From Hyphomicrobium_A sp963759735 (GTDB lineage: Bacteria; Pseudomonadota; Alphaproteobacteria; Rhizobiales; Hyphomicrobiaceae), in the NCBI GenBank assembly GCA_963759735.1, contig CAVXAF010000004.1, positions 248,001-312,000 on the forward strand: a DNA stretch of 64,000 nucleotides. Direction: 5' to 3'. Every line of letters begins with the position of its first letter. The stretch's first letter is position 1. This document shows positions 37,823 to 45,218 of this stretch, piece after piece. Both the position numbers and the translations under genes were made by a program. The notes beneath the pieces are model-generated. The model had not been told where the DNA came from. It was given only the letters and a program-made list of their open reading frames with translations, and ran no database searches.

Positions 37823-39149
37823 GGACAGTGCCCAGGCGATGCCGATGTCGGCGAAAGCAGGTGGCCAACGCGCCGCCAGCACGCGGATGCCGTGGTGGAT
37901 CAACCCCGGCCTGACGCTGGTGGCGATCGTGATCCCCCTCGCCATCGCCGACTGCCTGGCCAACAACTATCTCATCGAGTTCAACCGCTCCGACTATCAT
38001 TCGCCGATCTTCTTCACCTGGTTTTACGGCTCGCTGTTCCTCGGTGGCTTGGCAACGATCGCGTGCTTCGCCTTTGTCGGCGCCAGTCGGACGCCGCGCG
38101 CCAGCGACATCGGGTTCGGCGATGGCGCGCTGACCTTCCTGTTCCTGCTGTGCATGGCCGGTTACGCCATCTGGTTCGGCCCGTTGATGCTGACATCTCC
38201 GGACGTTCTGATCGGCGCGCTGACGGGGGAGGAAGGGGCGGTCTATGAGGTACGAGAGCTGGCTCCGACCATCGGCGGCGTCACCAGCCTCGTGCAATTC
38301 GGCATTGGCTACGTGTGCATCTACGGGATGAAAGTGTTCGTTGAAGGCCGCGCCATGCCGCGCCGCTACACGTTCTTCCTGGTGTGCATCTTCGGCGCGG
38401 CGGTGTTTCGCGCCGCAGCAAATTCAGAGCGCATCGCCGTCATCGAATTGATGTTTCCGCTGCTGGTCATCGTTTGCAGCAGCGGGTTTCTGACCAGCAA
38501 TTCACTGTTCAGGGGCGTGCGGCAAACGCTGCCGCTGATCATGCTCGGTATCGGCCCGGTGTTCTTCGCCCTGTTCGAGTACAATCGCTCCTGGATCAAT
38601 CACTATCAGTATCAGTACGACGGCCTGTGGGAGTTCGCACTGGAGCGCTTCGGTCTCTACTACGTGACCGCGCTCAACAATTTCTGCGGATACCTGGATT
38701 ACAGCTCGTGGCCGACATTCACCGGAGCGTGGACGTTCACGTGGTTCTACAAATTGCCGCTGATCGGGGATGCGGTGCAACAGCTGACCGGCGCCGATAT
38801 CGGCGAGGGCTTCGAGACATTCCTCAAGGAGTACGCGGAGGACGAGTTCAACAATCCCACCGGTGTGCTGCCCGTCTATCACGATTGGGGTGTGCTGGGC
38901 GGATTGATGTACTTCGCGCTGTACGGTTTTATCGCCGGACTGGCATATCGCAGCTTCACGCTGCGGCGCGGCTTCCTGCAATACGTCTACCCGCTTGTGT
39001 TGTTCTCGTTCTTCGAAATCCTGCGCATCTCCTACGTGGCTGACGGGCGGAGCGCCGCCGCCGTGATCGGCCTGGGCGTTGCCTACCTCGGGTGGGGCTA
39101 TCGCAAGACAACCGCTTCACTGGCCACCCCTCAGCAAGCACCCGCATAG
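37809..39149 (+). CDS. Wzy-type polysaccharide polymerase
   Basis: A 446-residue membrane protein with about ten to twelve hydrophobic segments and a large polar loop near residues 255-370 (NHYQYQYDGLWEF to VYHDWGVLGGLMYFALYG). This matches oligosaccharide repeat-unit polymerases, where the loop near the end carries a conserved H/D-W-G-xxG stretch. It would join repeat units on the periplasmic side. ATG 37,809 lies within the end of the flippase gene. An open frame further upstream is shadow coding. The next gene follows after 104 bases. Confidence 0.78.
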   Translation: MSLAEDSAQAMPMSAKAGGQRAASTRMPWWINPGLTLVAIVIPLAIADCLANNYLIEFNRSDYHSPIFFTWFYGSLFLGGLATIACFAFVGASRTPRASDIGFGDGALTFLFLLCMAGYAIWFGPLMLTSPDVLIGALTGEEGAVYEVRELAPTIGGVTSLVQFGIGYVCIYGMKVFVEGRAMPRRYTFFLVCIFGAAVFRAAANSERIAVIELMFPLLVIVCSSGFLTSNSLFRGVRQTLPLIMLGIGPVFFALFEYNRSWINHYQYQYDGLWEFALERFGLYYVTALNNFCGYLDYSSWPTFTGAWTFTWFYKLPLIGDAVQQLTGADIGEGFETFLKEYAEDEFNNPTGVLPVYHDWGVLGGLMYFALYGFIAGLAYRSFTLRRGFLQYVYPLVLFSFFEILRISYVADGRSAAAVIGLGVAYLGWGYRKTTASLATPQQAPA

Positions 39150-39253
39150 GCACCAATGATGCAGCGGGAAATGGATCGAAACCGTTCGCGACCTGCCGCA
39201 CAACACGCGCGTGGCTTACTTTGCTCGCCTGGCGTTTCGGGGGAGCGCCAGCG

Positions 39254-40402
39254 ATGAAGGTGTTGCACGTAGCCGAAACGATCAAGGGCGGCATCGCCAC
39301 CTATCTCAACGACCTTGTTCCGCTGCAGCAGGCCGACGATGCGATGCAGGTGCGTTTGCTCGTACCGGTAGAGCAACGCGACGAGGTGCCGGCCATTCCC
39401 GCTTCATCCGTCGGCTACTTCCGCCGTCGCAGCAGGTCGCTGGGACTTCCGGCGCTGACGGCTGCGCTGCGTCGCGAGGTGTCGCGCGACCGTCCCGACA
39501 TCATCCATGCACATTCGACGTTTGCCGGGCTCATCACCCGGCTGCTGTCACTGACGTCGTCCTCGTTCCCGCCTATCGTCTATTGCCCGCACGGCTGGGC
39601 CTTCGACAGGTGGGGATCGTGGACATCCGAATACGTGATCCGCGCGGCCGAGGTAGCGCTGTCGTCACGCAGCGCCAAGATCGTCGCCATCTCTTGGCAC
39701 GAATACGAGCAAGCGGTGCAGATCGGAATCGCTCCCGAGCGGCTCAAGATCGTCGCCAGCGGGCTGGCGGCTGCCGATCGGCAAGCCGAGATCGCTCCGC
39801 CAACAAGCGATGGGCAGGATCGCCGGCGCAAGGTGCTGTTCGTCGGTAGGCTTGATCGGCAAAAAGGCGCCGACCTGCTGCTCGACGCGGTCGAGTGTTT
39901 GCAGGACGCCGTGGTTCTCAGCCTGATCGGAGCCAACGTGGTCGACCGCAGAGACAAGGCCGTCGCCAGGCCGGAGCATATCCGCGAGCTCGGTTGGAAG
40001 AGTCCCGGCGAGATCGACGGCTACATCAAGGACTGTGATGTCGTCGTGGTGCCGTCACGCTGGGAAGGGTTCGGCCTTGTGGCCCTCGAGGCGATGCGGA
40101 TGGGCAAGCCCGTGATCGCGTCCTCGGTCGGCGGGCTGAAGGAGGTCGTCGTCAACGGCAGCACGGGGATCTTGGTGCCGCCGGGCGATATCGGGGAACT
40201 GCGCGCCGCCATTCTGCGTCCCTCGGCGACCGAGTTGGCCGAGATGGGCGCGCGGGGTCGCGAACGGTTCGACCGCAATTATCGGATCGAGCGGGTGCAC
40301 GAAGAGCTGCGCGAGCTGTACGCCGGCGTTCTGGGCCTGCAGTCGCGCACCGCGCGCGCATGTCTGCCTATCGGCGGTGTCGCCGAGGATCGCCAGAGAT
40401 AG
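39254..40402 (+). CDS. GT4-family glycosyltransferase
   Basis: A 382-residue GT-B glycosyltransferase beginning MKVLHVAETIKGGIATYLND, with the acceptor-side loop. IHAHSTFAGLITR and PHGWAFDRWGS follow. The donor domain starts at RKVLFVGRLDRQKGADLLLDAV and holds VVVPSRWEGFGLVALEAMRMGKPVIASSVGGLKEVV, split here by the standard ExxG(F)GLxxxE catalytic element. It resembles enzymes that transfer hexoses to polysaccharide precursors. ATG 39,254 has GGGAG eight bases upstream. It is the last recognisable gene of the polysaccharide locus. No priming transferase or outer-membrane exporter is present in the window. Confidence 0.88.
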   Translation: MKVLHVAETIKGGIATYLNDLVPLQQADDAMQVRLLVPVEQRDEVPAIPASSVGYFRRRSRSLGLPALTAALRREVSRDRPDIIHAHSTFAGLITRLLSLTSSSFPPIVYCPHGWAFDRWGSWTSEYVIRAAEVALSSRSAKIVAISWHEYEQAVQIGIAPERLKIVASGLAAADRQAEIAPPTSDGQDRRRKVLFVGRLDRQKGADLLLDAVECLQDAVVLSLIGANVVDRRDKAVARPEHIRELGWKSPGEIDGYIKDCDVVVVPSRWEGFGLVALEAMRMGKPVIASSVGGLKEVVVNGSTGILVPPGDIGELRAAILRPSATELAEMGARGRERFDRNYRIERVHEELRELYAGVLGLQSRTARACLPIGGVAEDRQR

Positions 40403-40480
40403 CTGGACGTGGCCAAAGGGCGAGGCCCACAGTCCTGGTTGGACGGCGCCTCACTTCCGCGCGCGGACCACGCGATTGCT

Positions 40481-40500
40481 CATAAGCTCAGCATTTCTTC
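40481..40500 (+). promoter_or_regulatory. Shared element upstream of sbp
   Basis: CATAAGCTCAGC followed by ATTTCT, 88 bases before the sbp start. A near copy (CATAAGCTTAGC, then ATTTCT after three extra bases) occurs at 44,194-44,214, upstream of the regulator gene of the same block. It could be the site of a common sulfur regulator such as the CysB-like protein. The remaining part of the 185-base intergenic region shows nothing else clear. Confidence 0.35.
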
Positions 40501-40587
40501 TTAGTTTGGTTAGCAGAACCGCGTCGCTAGTCCTGGGTTCGCGACCTTCATCCGAGGGGGTCACGAGCCAAACGAGAGGATGATGCG

Positions 40588-41625
40588 ATGAAGATTGATT
40601 TTACACGCCGCCATGTGCTGGCCCTTGCGGCCACGGTCGGCGTATTCGGCGGCGTGCATGCGGCCGTCGCCGACACGACGCTTTTGAACGTGTCTTACGA
40701 CCCGACGCGCGAGCTCTATCAGGAGTTCAACGCTGCTTTCATCAAGCACTGGAAGGAGAAGACCGGCGAGACCGTCACCATCCAGCAATCGCACGGCGGC
40801 TCTGGCAAGCAGGCGCGTGCGGTGATCGACGGGCTCGAGGCCGACGTCGTTACGCTGGCGCTCGCCCGTGACATCGACGCCATCGCCGACAAGGGCAAGC
40901 TGCTGCCGGCCGATTGGCAGAAGCGCCTGCCGCTGGCTTCAACGCCTTACACCTCGACGATCGTCCTGCTTGTCCGCAAGGGCAACCCGAAGGGCATCAA
41001 GGATTGGGATGATCTGGCGAAAGAGGGCGTTTCGGTCATTACGCCGAACCCTAAGACGTCGGGCGGCGCCCAGTGGAACTACCTCGCGGCCTGGCACTTT
41101 GCCGATAAGAAGTACGGCGGCTCCGACAAGGCAAAAGAGTTCGTGACCAAGCTCTACAAGAACGTGGCGGTGCTGGATTCCGGCGCCCGCGGCTCCACCA
41201 CGACGTTCGTCGAGCGCGGCGTGGGCGATGTATTCATCTCCTGGGAGAATGAAGCGGAACTCGCCATCAAGGAGTTGGGTCCCGACAAGTTCGAGATCGT
41301 CGTTCCCTCGGTGAGCATCCTTGCACAGCCGCCAGTTTCGGTCGTCGACAAGAACGTCGACAAGAAGGGCACGCGCAAGGTCGCCGAAGGCTACCTCGAG
41401 TACCTCTACTCGCCGGAGGGCCAGGAGATCGCGGCCAAGAACTACTATCGTCCGACCGACGAGAAGGTCGCCGCCAAGTACGCCGGCCAGTTCCCGAAGA
41501 TCAACCTTTTCACCATCGACGATGCGTTCGGCGGCTGGAAGAAGGCTTACGAGACGCACTTCAAGGACGGCGCGATCTTCGATCAGATCTACGTCCCCGG
41601 TGCTGCTGCGCCCGGCAAGAGCTGA
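40588..41625 (+). CDS. sbp: Sulfate ABC transporter substrate-binding protein
   Basis: A 345-residue periplasmic protein of the Sbp/CysP family. The signal peptide is MKIDFTRRHVLALAATVGVFGGVHAAVADT, with cleavage near residue 28. The mature protein shows LLNVSYDPTRELYQEFN, QSHGGSGKQARAVIDGLEADVVTLAL, NPKTSGGAQWNYLAAW and VFISWENEA, all classic sulfate-binding segments whose main-chain amides hold the dianion. It captures sulfate or thiosulfate for the CysTWA transporter encoded 3.6 kb downstream. GAGAGGA lies seven bases before the ATG. The transporter genes are separated from it by a hydrolase, a porin and a regulator, an unusual spread. Confidence 0.94.
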   Translation: MKIDFTRRHVLALAATVGVFGGVHAAVADTTLLNVSYDPTRELYQEFNAAFIKHWKEKTGETVTIQQSHGGSGKQARAVIDGLEADVVTLALARDIDAIADKGKLLPADWQKRLPLASTPYTSTIVLLVRKGNPKGIKDWDDLAKEGVSVITPNPKTSGGAQWNYLAAWHFADKKYGGSDKAKEFVTKLYKNVAVLDSGARGSTTTFVERGVGDVFISWENEAELAIKELGPDKFEIVVPSVSILAQPPVSVVDKNVDKKGTRKVAEGYLEYLYSPEGQEIAAKNYYRPTDEKVAAKYAGQFPKINLFTIDDAFGGWKKAYETHFKDGAIFDQIYVPGAAAPGKS

Positions 41626-41650
41626 GACTACCCACGCAGACGATCGGCTC

Positions 41651-41692
41651 TCCTCGATCAGCAATCGGACCCACGCCGACGCTGATCGAGGA
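41651..41692. repeat. Inverted repeat / stem-loop after sbp
   Basis: TCCTCGATCAGC at 41,651-41,662 is perfectly repeated in inverse as GCTGATCGAGGA at 41,681-41,692, around an 18-base loop. No run of T follows, so it is not a standard terminator. A 3' stabilising hairpin that lets the sbp transcript accumulate above the downstream genes is a reasonable idea. Confidence 0.6.
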
Positions 41693-41863
41693 ATTCCTCC
41701 CCAAGTCGATCGTTGAGCGGTGCGCCGCTGCTGCTGCGCGGGGGGTCGGGAAGCAGTCCCGGCAATAGCGCAGCGGCACGGCGCACCAGCTTCAATACGG
41801 TTCGAGCAGCGCCAGCCGACAACACGCGATCCAGAGATCGATACAGCAAGAGGATGGCTCGCC

Positions 41864-42436
41864 ATGGACACCACTCTCGTCGTACCGGGCCTTAACGGCA
41901 GTGGCGTTGATCATTGGCAGACGTGGCTCGAGCGTCAGATACCCAATGCGGTTCGCGTCGTGCAGCGTGACTGGAATGAGCCCGATCTGTCACAATGGTC
42001 TGCGAGGCTGCGCCGCGAGATCGGCCGCGCACCGGGCCGCATCTGGATTGTCGGCCACAGCTTTGGTTGCTTAGCTGCCGTGCAGGCGACCTTCGACTAC
42101 CGCGAGCGCATTGCCGGCCTGATGCTGGTTGCGCCTGCTGATCCTGAAAAATTCTCCGTCCGCAATGTCATCACCGAGTCCCCTCTTGAGGTTCCGACGG
42201 TGGTGGTCGCCAGCATCAACGATCCTTGGATGTCGTTTCGCAACGCCGCCGCATGGGCCGATGCCTGGGGTGCCGATATTATCAACGTCGGAGCTGCCGG
42301 GCACATCAACGTGCGCGCGGGGTTCGGTCCCTGGCCGCGCGGTCTCGACATCTATCGCACGCTGCGTCGCGCGACTTCTTATGTCGCCGGCAACCGCAAC
42401 AGCGACGAGCAGTTCCTGCAGCTGGGAGAAATCTGA
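41864..42436 (+). CDS. RBBP9/YdeN-type alpha/beta serine hydrolase
   Basis: A 190-residue hydrolase. The start TTLVVPGLNGSGVDHWQTWLE and the nucleophile elbow GHSFGCLAAVQ (Ser in GxSxG) are typical of the RBBP9/YdeN family. NDPWMSF supplies the acid, and the C-terminal GAAGHINVRAGFGPWP holds the catalytic histidine. It is a cytosolic serine hydrolase of unknown substrate. ATG 41,864 is chosen because similarity starts there and AGAGGA lies about ten bases upstream; the longer frame adds cysteine- and arginine-rich sequence. It lies within the sulfate block, suggesting hydrolysis of a sulfur-related ester or thioester, which is only inference. Confidence 0.88.
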   Translation: MDTTLVVPGLNGSGVDHWQTWLERQIPNAVRVVQRDWNEPDLSQWSARLRREIGRAPGRIWIVGHSFGCLAAVQATFDYRERIAGLMLVAPADPEKFSVRNVITESPLEVPTVVVASINDPWMSFRNAAAWADAWGADIINVGAAGHINVRAGFGPWPRGLDIYRTLRRATSYVAGNRNSDEQFLQLGEI

Positions 42437-42570
42437 TGCGCGCGCGATTTCGTTCAACGGCGCGCCGTTCCCATTCGCTGCAGCGGAAAAGTGTGCCTGT
42501 GCGGATGCAGCGAAACGTTGGCGTCGCAATGCATCGGCCTGAATCGTTGACGAGGAGGCGGCATGCGTAA
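42436..42570 (+). CDS. Possible 44-residue arginine-rich ORF
   Basis: An ATG overlapping the hydrolase stop (TGATG), with GGGAGAA about six bases upstream, opens a 44-codon frame rich in Arg, Ser and His. It ends at TAA 42,568-42,570, overlapping the start of the short Cys-codon ORF at 42,563. No family is recognised, and the composition could simply reflect GC-rich non-coding sequence. It is listed because of the coupling and ribosome site. Confidence 0.2.
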   Translation: MRARFRSTARRSHSLQRKSVPVRMQRNVGVAMHRPESLTRRRHA

Positions 42571-42583
42571 AAAGTGTAGGTAG
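42563..42583 (+). promoter_or_regulatory. Possible cysteine-codon leader peptide before the porin
   Basis: A six-codon ORF, MRKKCR, then TAG, begins at ATG 42,563, four bases after a perfect AGGAGG at 42,553-42,558. It lies 86 bases upstream of the porin start, inside the sulfate block. A very short frame with a cysteine codon just before its stop and a strong ribosome site is the form expected of an amino-acid-sensing leader peptide. Cysteine leaders of this kind are known in mycobacteria. No clear alternative hairpins were worked out. Confidence 0.35.
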
Positions 42584-42669
42584 ATCAATCTGTTGTGGGC
42601 GACGTTCCGTCCAACATAACAGACCTAAGACAGTGCTTTGTAGCGTAACAGTAAGTGTAGGAGTGAGTG

Positions 42670-44076
42670 ATGTACGGGGGAGTAGGGGGTAAGACCAGCC
42701 TCGCGTTGGTCTTAGCGGCGGTGGCCATTTTAGGCACCGCACCAGCGCATGCAGCAGATCTCGGGGGAAATTGCTGCGCTGATCTAGAGGAGCGCATCGC
42801 CGAGCTTGAAGCGACGACCGCTCGTAAGGGCAATCGCAAGGTCTCGCTGGAAATTTCCGGTCAGGTGAACGAGGCAGTGTTGTGGTGGGATGACGGTAGG
42901 GAAAGCAACGCCTATGTCGTCACCAACGACAACTCGCGCACGCGCTTTCGTTTCAAAGGCAAGGCGAAGATCGACAAGGATCTGGAAGCTGGATACCAGA
43001 TCGAGGTTGGCATTCGTTCGGCCAACTCGAAGCGCGCCAACCAGTTCAATTCCGTCGGCAACGATCTAAACACTGACGCGGGGTTCGACCTCCGCGACTC
43101 GTACTGGTTTCTCAAGAGCAAGACTTATGGCCGCATTTCCGTCGGACGTCAGGCAACCGCCACGGATCAGATTACCGAGATCAATCTGACCCAGACCGCC
43201 TCCTTCTCCAAGTACTCGGACGTTGAGGATACCGGACTGGGAATGCTGCTGCGCTCTACGAACGGTGGACTGACGGCCAACGGCGTCAATGCGAACGGTC
43301 AGACGGGCCTTACCTGGCGTCGCCTGATCGGCGATGGCGGCGACCAGCCGGGCGAAGGCGAGCGCCGTTTCAATGCGGTAAAATACGTGTCGCCTGAGTA
43401 TTCCGGCTTCACGGCTTCTGCCGCCTGGGGCGAGGACGACTATTGGGACATCGCGCTCAACTATGAAGGCGAGTTCCATGGCTTCGAAATCGCCGCAGGT
43501 ATCGGCTATGGCGTGAACACCGATAGCGTTCAGACCAGCACCGTTTGCAGCTACGCGGTTGCGGCCGGCCCAAGCAACGCAAATTGCGACCAGTTCGGCG
43601 GTTCGATCAGCGTTGTGCACACCGAGACCGGCCTTTTCGCCAATTTCGGCGCTGGTATAAAGAACGACAAACTCGCGAGCCAGACGGCTGTGGGTGCTGC
43701 CGGAGCTAGCGACGAGCAGACGTTCTGGGCGGTGCAGGGCGGTATCGAGAAGAAGTTCAACGAGTACGGCAAGACGACCATCTACGGCGAGTATTACGAC
43801 TACGATGGCGGTGGAAACAGCAAGCGGACCATCGCGTCCGCCACCGATCCGCTGAATACCACGGGCGTCGCCGGTGCGCAGATCTGGTCTACAGGCGTGC
43901 AGACCTACGGTGCGGGCTTGGCCCAGGGCTTCGATAAGGCGGCGCTTGTCGTCTATCTGTCCTACCGGCACGTCGAGGGTGATCTGGTGCTGAGAAATCC
44001 CGGCACTGGCGCGCTGGCGGACTCCCCGCTCGAAGATCTCGACCTCGTACTGTCGGGCGCCATCATCAAGTTCTGA
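42670..44076 (+). CDS. Outer-membrane porin of the sulfate block
   Basis: A 468-residue porin with a signal peptide (SLALVLAAVAILGTAPAHAADL, cut near AHA-A). A coiled-coil start follows (CCADLEERIAELEATTA), then a beta-barrel ending LDLVLSGAIIKF with terminal Phe. Alternating-residue strands such as GYQIEVGIRSANSK and YWFLKSKTYGRISVGRQ support the barrel. It shares its start, NDNSRTRF, GDGGDQPGEGER and ending with the porin at 9,299-10,759. Its position among sulfate uptake genes suggests it lets sulfate or sulfonates cross the outer membrane, an inference. ATG 42,670 follows AGGAG by six bases. A strong hairpin terminator follows the gene. Confidence 0.9.
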   Translation: MYGGVGGKTSLALVLAAVAILGTAPAHAADLGGNCCADLEERIAELEATTARKGNRKVSLEISGQVNEAVLWWDDGRESNAYVVTNDNSRTRFRFKGKAKIDKDLEAGYQIEVGIRSANSKRANQFNSVGNDLNTDAGFDLRDSYWFLKSKTYGRISVGRQATATDQITEINLTQTASFSKYSDVEDTGLGMLLRSTNGGLTANGVNANGQTGLTWRRLIGDGGDQPGEGERRFNAVKYVSPEYSGFTASAAWGEDDYWDIALNYEGEFHGFEIAAGIGYGVNTDSVQTSTVCSYAVAAGPSNANCDQFGGSISVVHTETGLFANFGAGIKNDKLASQTAVGAAGASDEQTFWAVQGGIEKKFNEYGKTTIYGEYYDYDGGGNSKRTIASATDPLNTTGVAGAQIWSTGVQTYGAGLAQGFDKAALVVYLSYRHVEGDLVLRNPGTGALADSPLEDLDLVLSGAIIKF

Positions 44077-44104
44077 TCAGCGCCGTCAAAGTCAGAAACA
44101 CGAC

Positions 44105-44135
44105 AGAGAGCCGCGGCCGCCGCGGCTCTCTTTTT
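44105..44135 (+). terminator. Rho-independent terminator of the porin gene
   Basis: AGAGAGCCGCGG at 44,105-44,116 pairs perfectly over 12 bases with CCGCGGCTCTCT at 44,120-44,131, closing a three-base loop CCG, and a run of T's ends at 44,135. It lies 29 bases after the porin stop and separates the porin transcript from the regulator gene. Confidence 0.93.
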
Positions 44136-44193
44136 CGTTTTTCAAACGATCGGTAACTCGTTGCGCGTGTTGAGCCGCGCGGGAAGCGCACTG

Positions 44194-44214
44194 CATAAGC
44201 TTAGCAATATTTCT
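44194..44214 (+). promoter_or_regulatory. Shared element upstream of the XRE-cupin regulator
   Basis: CATAAGCTTAGC then ATTTCT, near copy of the element before sbp (40,481-40,500). TAAGCTTA is itself an 8-base palindrome. If this is a promoter or operator, the regulator gene cannot begin as early as 44,161, and the GTG at 44,323 becomes the better start. Confidence 0.35.
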
Positions 44215-44322
44215 GCGTTCCACGTCGCGTGGCGTACCGTTAACGTCACTGCATTAACCGGGGAGAGCGGCGCGTCGAGCGCCGCTCCAGGGGCGCCATT
44301 GACCGGATCGACAGACATCGCC

Positions 44323-44988
44323 GTGGCAACGAAAAGCAAGTCTGCCATACGGAAAGGCAAGGCCCGTGCGCAACCGTTGCCTGATCATTCGGCAGCACTT
44401 CTGACGACCATCAGCATCAACTTGAAGCGACTGCGCACGCGCCAGGGTCATTCGCTGGAGCGCCTCGCCAGGCTGTCCGGCGTCAGCCGCGCCATGCTGA
44501 GTCAGATCGAGACCGGCAAGAGCGTGCCGACCATCAGCCTGCTCCTCAAGGTCGCCAATGCGCTCGGCGTTCCGATCGCCAACCTTCTCATTACACAATC
44601 CGCGCGGGCAACCGTCGTTCTTCCCAAGGCGCGCGCCAAGACGGTTCTGTCCAGCAACGGTCGCTTCACCTCGCGCGCACTGTTTCCGCACGAAGGCAAC
44701 CGCCGCTCTGAATTCTACGAGCTGCGCATTGCCGGTCAGCACCGCGAAGTGGCAGCACCGCAAGCGCCCGGGACAAAAGAGAATATCGTCGTCGTCGAAG
44801 GCCGCATCGAGCTTGCCGTCGGCAACGAAGCGCCGGTCGTGCTGCCGCAGGGCGATGCGGTCCTATTTCACGCCGATGTCCCGCATAGCTATCGCAACCT
44901 CGATGCCAAGGAAGCCGTGCTGCACGTCGTCGTCATGTACGTCGAGCCGATCGGATATCCGGGCCCGCACGCCTTTGGCGGCGATTAA
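44323..44988 (+). CDS. XRE-family regulator with C-terminal cupin domain
   Basis: A 221-residue transcription factor with an N-terminal helix-turn-helix (LKRLRTRQGHSLERLARLSGVSRAMLSQIETGKS) and a C-terminal cupin (VEGRIELAVGNEAPVVLPQGDAVLFHADVPHSYRN). The histidines and the PxGD turn of the cupin are present, so a small ligand or metal may be bound there. Such proteins often respond to amino acids or sulfur compounds. The frame is open from 44,161, but the GTG at 44,323 is preferred: sequence before it has no family features and holds the shared promoter element. Neither start has a strong ribosome site. It sits between the porin and the sulfate permeases and may control them. Confidence 0.86.
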   Translation: MATKSKSAIRKGKARAQPLPDHSAALLTTISINLKRLRTRQGHSLERLARLSGVSRAMLSQIETGKSVPTISLLLKVANALGVPIANLLITQSARATVVLPKARAKTVLSSNGRFTSRALFPHEGNRRSEFYELRIAGQHREVAAPQAPGTKENIVVVEGRIELAVGNEAPVVLPQGDAVLFHADVPHSYRNLDAKEAVLHVVVMYVEPIGYPGPHAFGGD

Positions 44989-45104
44989 CCGTCCACTTGG
45001 CGGGCTTTGCAGCCCTGAGAATATGCAAATCAGAAGTTCGTCGTTCGCCGCCGGACGCAGGGCACCGGTACGTTCCAGCCGGTAACCAATCAGGAGCCTC
45101 GTAA

Positions 45105-45182
45105 ATGCCGGCCAGTCTATTGATTTCGTGGGCAGGCCTGCTGCTGGCTCTCATCTTCATCACCGCCATCGTGCTCTCCTAG
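45105..45182 (+). CDS. 25-residue single-pass membrane peptide
   Basis: ATG 45,105 is preceded by AGGAG at 45,092-45,096 with eight bases of spacing. The frame encodes 25 residues: a short polar start (MPASLLISW), then an almost unbroken hydrophobic run (AGLLLALIFITAIVLS), then TAG. It looks like one transmembrane helix. The gene lies 36 bases before cysT in the same direction, with 116 bases of non-coding sequence before it. It may be a small accessory subunit or stabiliser of the sulfate permease, or a translated leader. I know no named family for it. Confidence 0.55.
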   Translation: MPASLLISWAGLLLALIFITAIVLS

Positions 45183-45218
45183 CGGCGACTGTCGGCAGGG
45201 GCGGGGCGCGGGGGCGTT

